NCBI RefSeq assembly: GCF_963576545.1
Contig: NW_026870428.1
Coordinates: 1 to 64,000, forward strand
Length of the DNA: 64,000 nucleotides
DNA from: Limanda limanda
Taxonomy: Eukaryota; Chordata; Actinopteri; Pleuronectiformes; Pleuronectidae
Direction: 5' to 3'
The notes under the pieces were generated by a model, which was not told the DNA's origin, made no database searches, and saw only the letters and a list, made by a program, of their open reading frames with translations. The translations under genes were made by a program, and so were the position numbers. Positions 60,913 through 64,000 of the stretch are shown piece by piece. Every line of letters begins with the position of its first letter. The first letter of the stretch is position 1.

Positions 60913-63652
60913 GATATTCTTGAATAACTTTTTTTGTGAAGGTCGGAGAGACTTGGAAAGTGGTTGCATCTGGACTAATTTGGGTCCTGCAGATCGATTG
61001 GTACCATCCCCGAGCTTGTACGACCTTCGGAAGAGGTCGACCGACGAAATTCCCCCAAAATCTGAGGAGATATTCTTGAATAACTTTTTTTGTGAAGGTC
61101 GTAGAGACTTGCAAGTAGGCTCTACCCCCACTAAATGGGGTAACGCGCATCGATCGGTACCATCCTTGAGCTTCTCCGACTTTCGGAAGGGTTAGGGTTA
61201 GGGTTAGGGATGAAAGCACATAGGAGAAAGAGATATTCTTGAATAACTTTTTTTGTGAAGGTCGGAGAGACTTGCAAGTAGGCTCTACCCCCACTAAATG
61301 GGGTAGCGCGCATCGATCGGTACCATCCTTGAGCTTCTCCGACTTTCGGAAGGGTTAGGGTTAGGGTTAGGGATGAAAGCACATAGGAGAAAGAGATATT
61401 CTTGAATAACTTTTTTTGTGAAGGTCGGAGAGACTTGCAAGTAGGCTCTACCCCCACTAAATGGGGTAGCGCGCATCGATCGGTACCATCCTTGAGCTTC
61501 TCCGACTTTCGGAAGGGTTAGGGTTAGGGTTAGGGATGAAAGCACATAGGAGAAAGAGATATTCTTGAATAACTTTTTTTGTGAAGGTCGGAGAGACTTG
61601 CAAGTAGGCTCTACCCCCACTAAATGGGGTAGCGCGCATCGATCGGTACCATCCTTGAGCTTCTCCGACTTTCGGAAGGGTTAGGGTTAGGGTTAGGGAT
61701 GAAAGCACATAGGAGAAAGAGATATTCTTGAATAACTTTTTTTGTGAAGGTCGGAGAGACTTGGAAAGTGGTTGCATCTGGACTAATTTGGGTCCTGCGG
61801 ATCGATTGGTACCATCCCCGAGCTTGTACGACCTTCGGAAGAGGTCGACCGACGAAATTCCCCCAAATCTGAGGAGATATTCTTGAATAACTTTTTTTGT
61901 GAAGGTCGGAGAGACTTGCAAGTAGGCTCTACCCCCACTAAATGGGGTAGCGCGCATCGATCGGTACCATCCTTGAGCTTCTCCGACTTTCGGAAGGGTT
62001 AGGGTTAGGGTTAGGGATGAAAGCACATAGGAGAAAGAGATATTCTTGAATAACTTTTTTTGTGAAGGTCGGAGAGACTTGCAAGTAGGCTCTACCCCCA
62101 CTAAATGGGGTAGCGCGCATCGATCGGTACCATCCTTGAGCTTCTCCGACTTTCGGAAGGGTTAGGGTTAGGGTTAGGGATGAAAGCACATAGGAGAAAG
62201 AGATATTCTTGAATAACTTTTTTTGTGAAGGTCGGAGAGACTTGGAAAGTGGTTGCATCTGGACTAATTTGGGTCCTGCGGATCGATTGGTACCATCCCC
62301 GAGCTTGTACGACCTTCGGAAGAGGTCGACCGACGAAATTCCCCCAAATCTGAGGAGATATTCTTGAATAACTTTTTTTGTGAAGGTCGGAGAGACTTGC
62401 AAGTAGGCTCTACCCCCACTAAATGGGGTAGCGCGCATCGATCGGTACCATCCTTGAGCTTCTCCGACTTTCGGAAGGGTTAGGGTTAGGGTTAGGGATG
62501 AAAGCACATAGGAGAAAGAGATATTCTTGAATAACTTTTTTTGTGAAGGTCGGAGAGACTTGCAAGTAGGCTCTACCCCCACTAAATGGGGTAGCGCGCA
62601 TCGATCGGTACCATCCTTGAGCTTCTCCGACTTTCGGAAGGGTTAGGGTTAGGGTTAGGGATGAAAGCACATAGGAGAAAGAGATATTCTTGAATAACTT
62701 TTTTTGTGAAGGTCGGAGAGACTTGCAAGTAGGCTCTACCCCCACTAAATGGGGTAGCGCGCATCGATCGGTACCATCCTTGAGCTTCTCCGACTTTCGG
62801 AAGGGTTAGGGTTAGGGTTAGGGATGAAAGCACATAGGAGAAAGAGATATTCTTGAATAACTTTTTTTGTGAAGGTCGGAGAGACTTGCAAGTAGGCTCT
62901 ACCCCCACTAAATGGGGTAGCGCGCATCGATCGGTACCATCCTTGAGCTTCTCCGACTTTCGGAAGGGTTAGGGTTAGGGTTAGGGATGAAAGCACATAG
63001 GAGAAAGAGATATTCTTGAATAACTTTTTTTGTGAAGGTCGGAGAGACTTGCAAGTAGGCTCTACCCCCACTAAATGGGGTAGCGCGCATCGATCGGTAC
63101 CATCCTTGAGCTTCTCCGACTTTCGGAAGGGTTAGGGTTAGGGTTAGGGATGAAAGCACATAGGAGAAAGAGATATTCTTGAATAACTTTTTTTGTGAAG
63201 GTCGGAGAGACTTGCAAGTAGGCTCTACCCCCACTAAATGGGGTAGCGCGCATCGATCGGTACCATCCTTGAGCTTCTCCGACTTTCGGAAGGGTTAGGG
63301 TTAGGGTTAGGGATGAAAGCACATAGGAGAAAGAGATATTCTTGAATAACTTTTTTTGTGAAGGTCGGAGAGACTTGGAAAGTGGTTGCATCTGGACTAA
63401 TTTGGGTCCTGCGGATCGATTGGTACCATCCCCGAGCTTGTACGACCTTCGGAAGAGGTCGACCGACGAAATTCCCCCAAATCTGAGGAGATATTCTTGA
63501 ATAACTTTTTTTGTGAAGGTCGGAGAGACTTGCAAGTAGGCTCTACCCCCACTAAATGGGGTTGCGCGCATCGATCGGTACCATCCTTGAGCTTCTCCGA
63601 CTTTCGGAAGGGTTAGGGTTAGGGTTAGGGATGAAAGCACATAGGAGAAAGA
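60913..63652 (+). repeat. Segment 22: 2740-bp B'-A4-B-A2-B-A6-B-A1, expanded second copy
   Basis: It matches 56735-58985 but has two more A in the first run (61069-61720) and one more in the third run (62357-63334). That run of six is the longest A run in the window. The linked gtcgTagag/taacg unit is at 61069. The three added A units (489 bp) are the whole length difference. Confidence 0.94.
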
Positions 63653-64000
63653 GATATTCTTGAATAACTTTTTTTGTGAAGGTCGGAGAGACTTGGAAAG
63701 TGGTTGCATCTGGACTAATTTGGGTCCTGCAGATCGATTGGTACCATCCCCGAGCTTGTACGACCTTCGGAAGAGGTCGACCGACGAAATTCCCCCAAAA
63801 TCTGAGGAGATATTCTTGAATAACTTTTTTTGTGAAGGTCGGAGAGACTTGCAAGTAGGCTCTACCCCCACTAAATGGGGTTGCGCGCATCGATCAGTAC
63901 CATCCTTGAGCTTCTCCGACTTTCGGAAGGGTTAGGGTTAGGGTTAGGGATGAAAGCACATAGGAGAAAGAGATATTCTTGAATAACTTTTTTTGTGAAG
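63653..64000 (+). repeat. Segment 23: B', one A and the first 29 bp of another unit; array continues beyond the window
   Basis: B' 63653-63808, A 63809-63971 (t at unit 74, cagt form), then the first 29 bp of the shared 43-bp block. The last 29 bp cannot be assigned to A or B from sequence alone because both begin identically; A is expected from the pattern of the preceding segments. Confidence 0.9.

Larger units (their letters stand above)
1..64000 (+). repeat. Two-monomer telomere-motif satellite array filling the window
   Basis: The whole window is a head-to-tail array of two related monomers, A (163 bp, rarely 157) and B (155 bp, 156 in the B' form). From 88 to 63971 I parse 296 A and 101 B units, and their lengths add up exactly to the span, so no unexplained sequence is left. 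No unit is inverted. Every A carries GGG followed by two or three TTAGGG repeats on the + strand. A units form runs of 1-6 separated by single B units, and ordered sets of units form higher-order repeats of about 0.8 to 7 kb. Near-identity between units far apart indicates recent homogenisation by unequal exchange or gene conversion. The composition (about 47% GC, no unique insertions) and the TTAGGG content fit subtelomeric eukaryotic satellite. A pericentromeric location is possible but nothing here shows it. Confidence 0.98.

Noticed and set aside
1..64000. CRISPR array (43-bp identical repeat with 112-120-bp intervals)
   Set aside because: The intervals are only two sequences repeated hundreds of times, not diverse spacers; sizes and eukaryotic telomeric content do not fit and no cas genes are present.
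1..64000. True chromosome terminus
   Set aside because: No pure run longer than three TTAGGG plus a GGG exists; all telomeric motifs are inside monomers and the array continues past both window edges.
1..64000. Tandem RNA genes (5S rRNA, spliced leader, tRNA)
   Set aside because: No tRNA A/B boxes, no 5S internal control region and no recognisable spliced-leader exon were seen in either monomer. The T7 run could end Pol III transcription but alone is not evidence.
1..64000. Transposon or retroelement origin
   Set aside because: No terminal repeats, target-site duplications, poly(A) tails or reverse-transcriptase/transposase similarity were found; the array has no interruption by unique sequence.

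Overview
The window is non-coding, eukaryotic, telomere-motif-bearing satellite DNA from first base to last. I see no protein gene, RNA gene, mobile element or unique sequence. Two tandem monomer types account for every base, both always in the same orientation (unit position 1 is defined here as the first g of 'gatattcttg'). Type A is normally 163 bp and carries three TTAGGG repeats preceded by GGG. Type B is normally 155 bp and has no telomeric motif. By hand I parse 296 complete A units (289 of 163 bp, 7 of 157 bp) and 101 complete B units (78 of 155 bp, 23 of 156 bp, the latter called B') between 88 and 63971. There is a partial B at 1-87 and the first 29 bp of an A at 63972-64000. The parsed lengths sum exactly to the 63,884 bp they span. 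GC is about 47% in both monomers.

Organism: TTAGGG is the canonical telomere repeat of vertebrates, many fungi, kinetoplastids and various other protists and algae. With this 150-165 bp satellite organisation it points to a eukaryote and most plausibly to subtelomeric, or less likely pericentromeric, heterochromatin. Nothing allows a species call. The G-rich strand is always the + strand, so if the array keeps normal telomere polarity, the chromosome end lies to the right.

Layout: A units occur in runs of 1-6 between single B units, and the B' units divide the array into segments. Left domain (1 to about 17.8 kb): 14- to 20-unit higher-order repeats of 2251, 2577, 3058 and 3215 bp, with a 7079-bp super-period and a clean 3215-bp tandem duplication. 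Middle domain (about 18-48 kb): a 9967-bp stretch without B', dominated by 807-bp B-A4 pentamers; then 1452-bp 9-mers; then a 4827-bp 30-mer whose second copy carries a 1296-bp, 8-unit indel; then another 1452-bp 9-mer. Right domain (48-64 kb): two alternating segment types (A4-B-A3-B-A2 and An-B-A2-B-A5/6-B-A1) inside a roughly 4.2-kb duplication whose copies differ only by gain of three A units.

How the parts relate: A and B are diverged copies of one ancestor, alignable without gaps over unit positions 1-123. Their first 43 bp are identical, while positions 44-80 are only about half identical. After position 123 each has a private tail; A's holds the telomeric block. Each full-length A can in principle form one four-tract G-quadruplex and has two TTAGGGTTA sites of the kind bound by TRF-type Myb proteins. 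Variant bases are tied to position within the higher-order repeat, and the only length changes I can find are loss of one TTAGGG and one extra A in B'. This is the expected record of unequal crossing-over. All open reading frames are by-products of the repeat.
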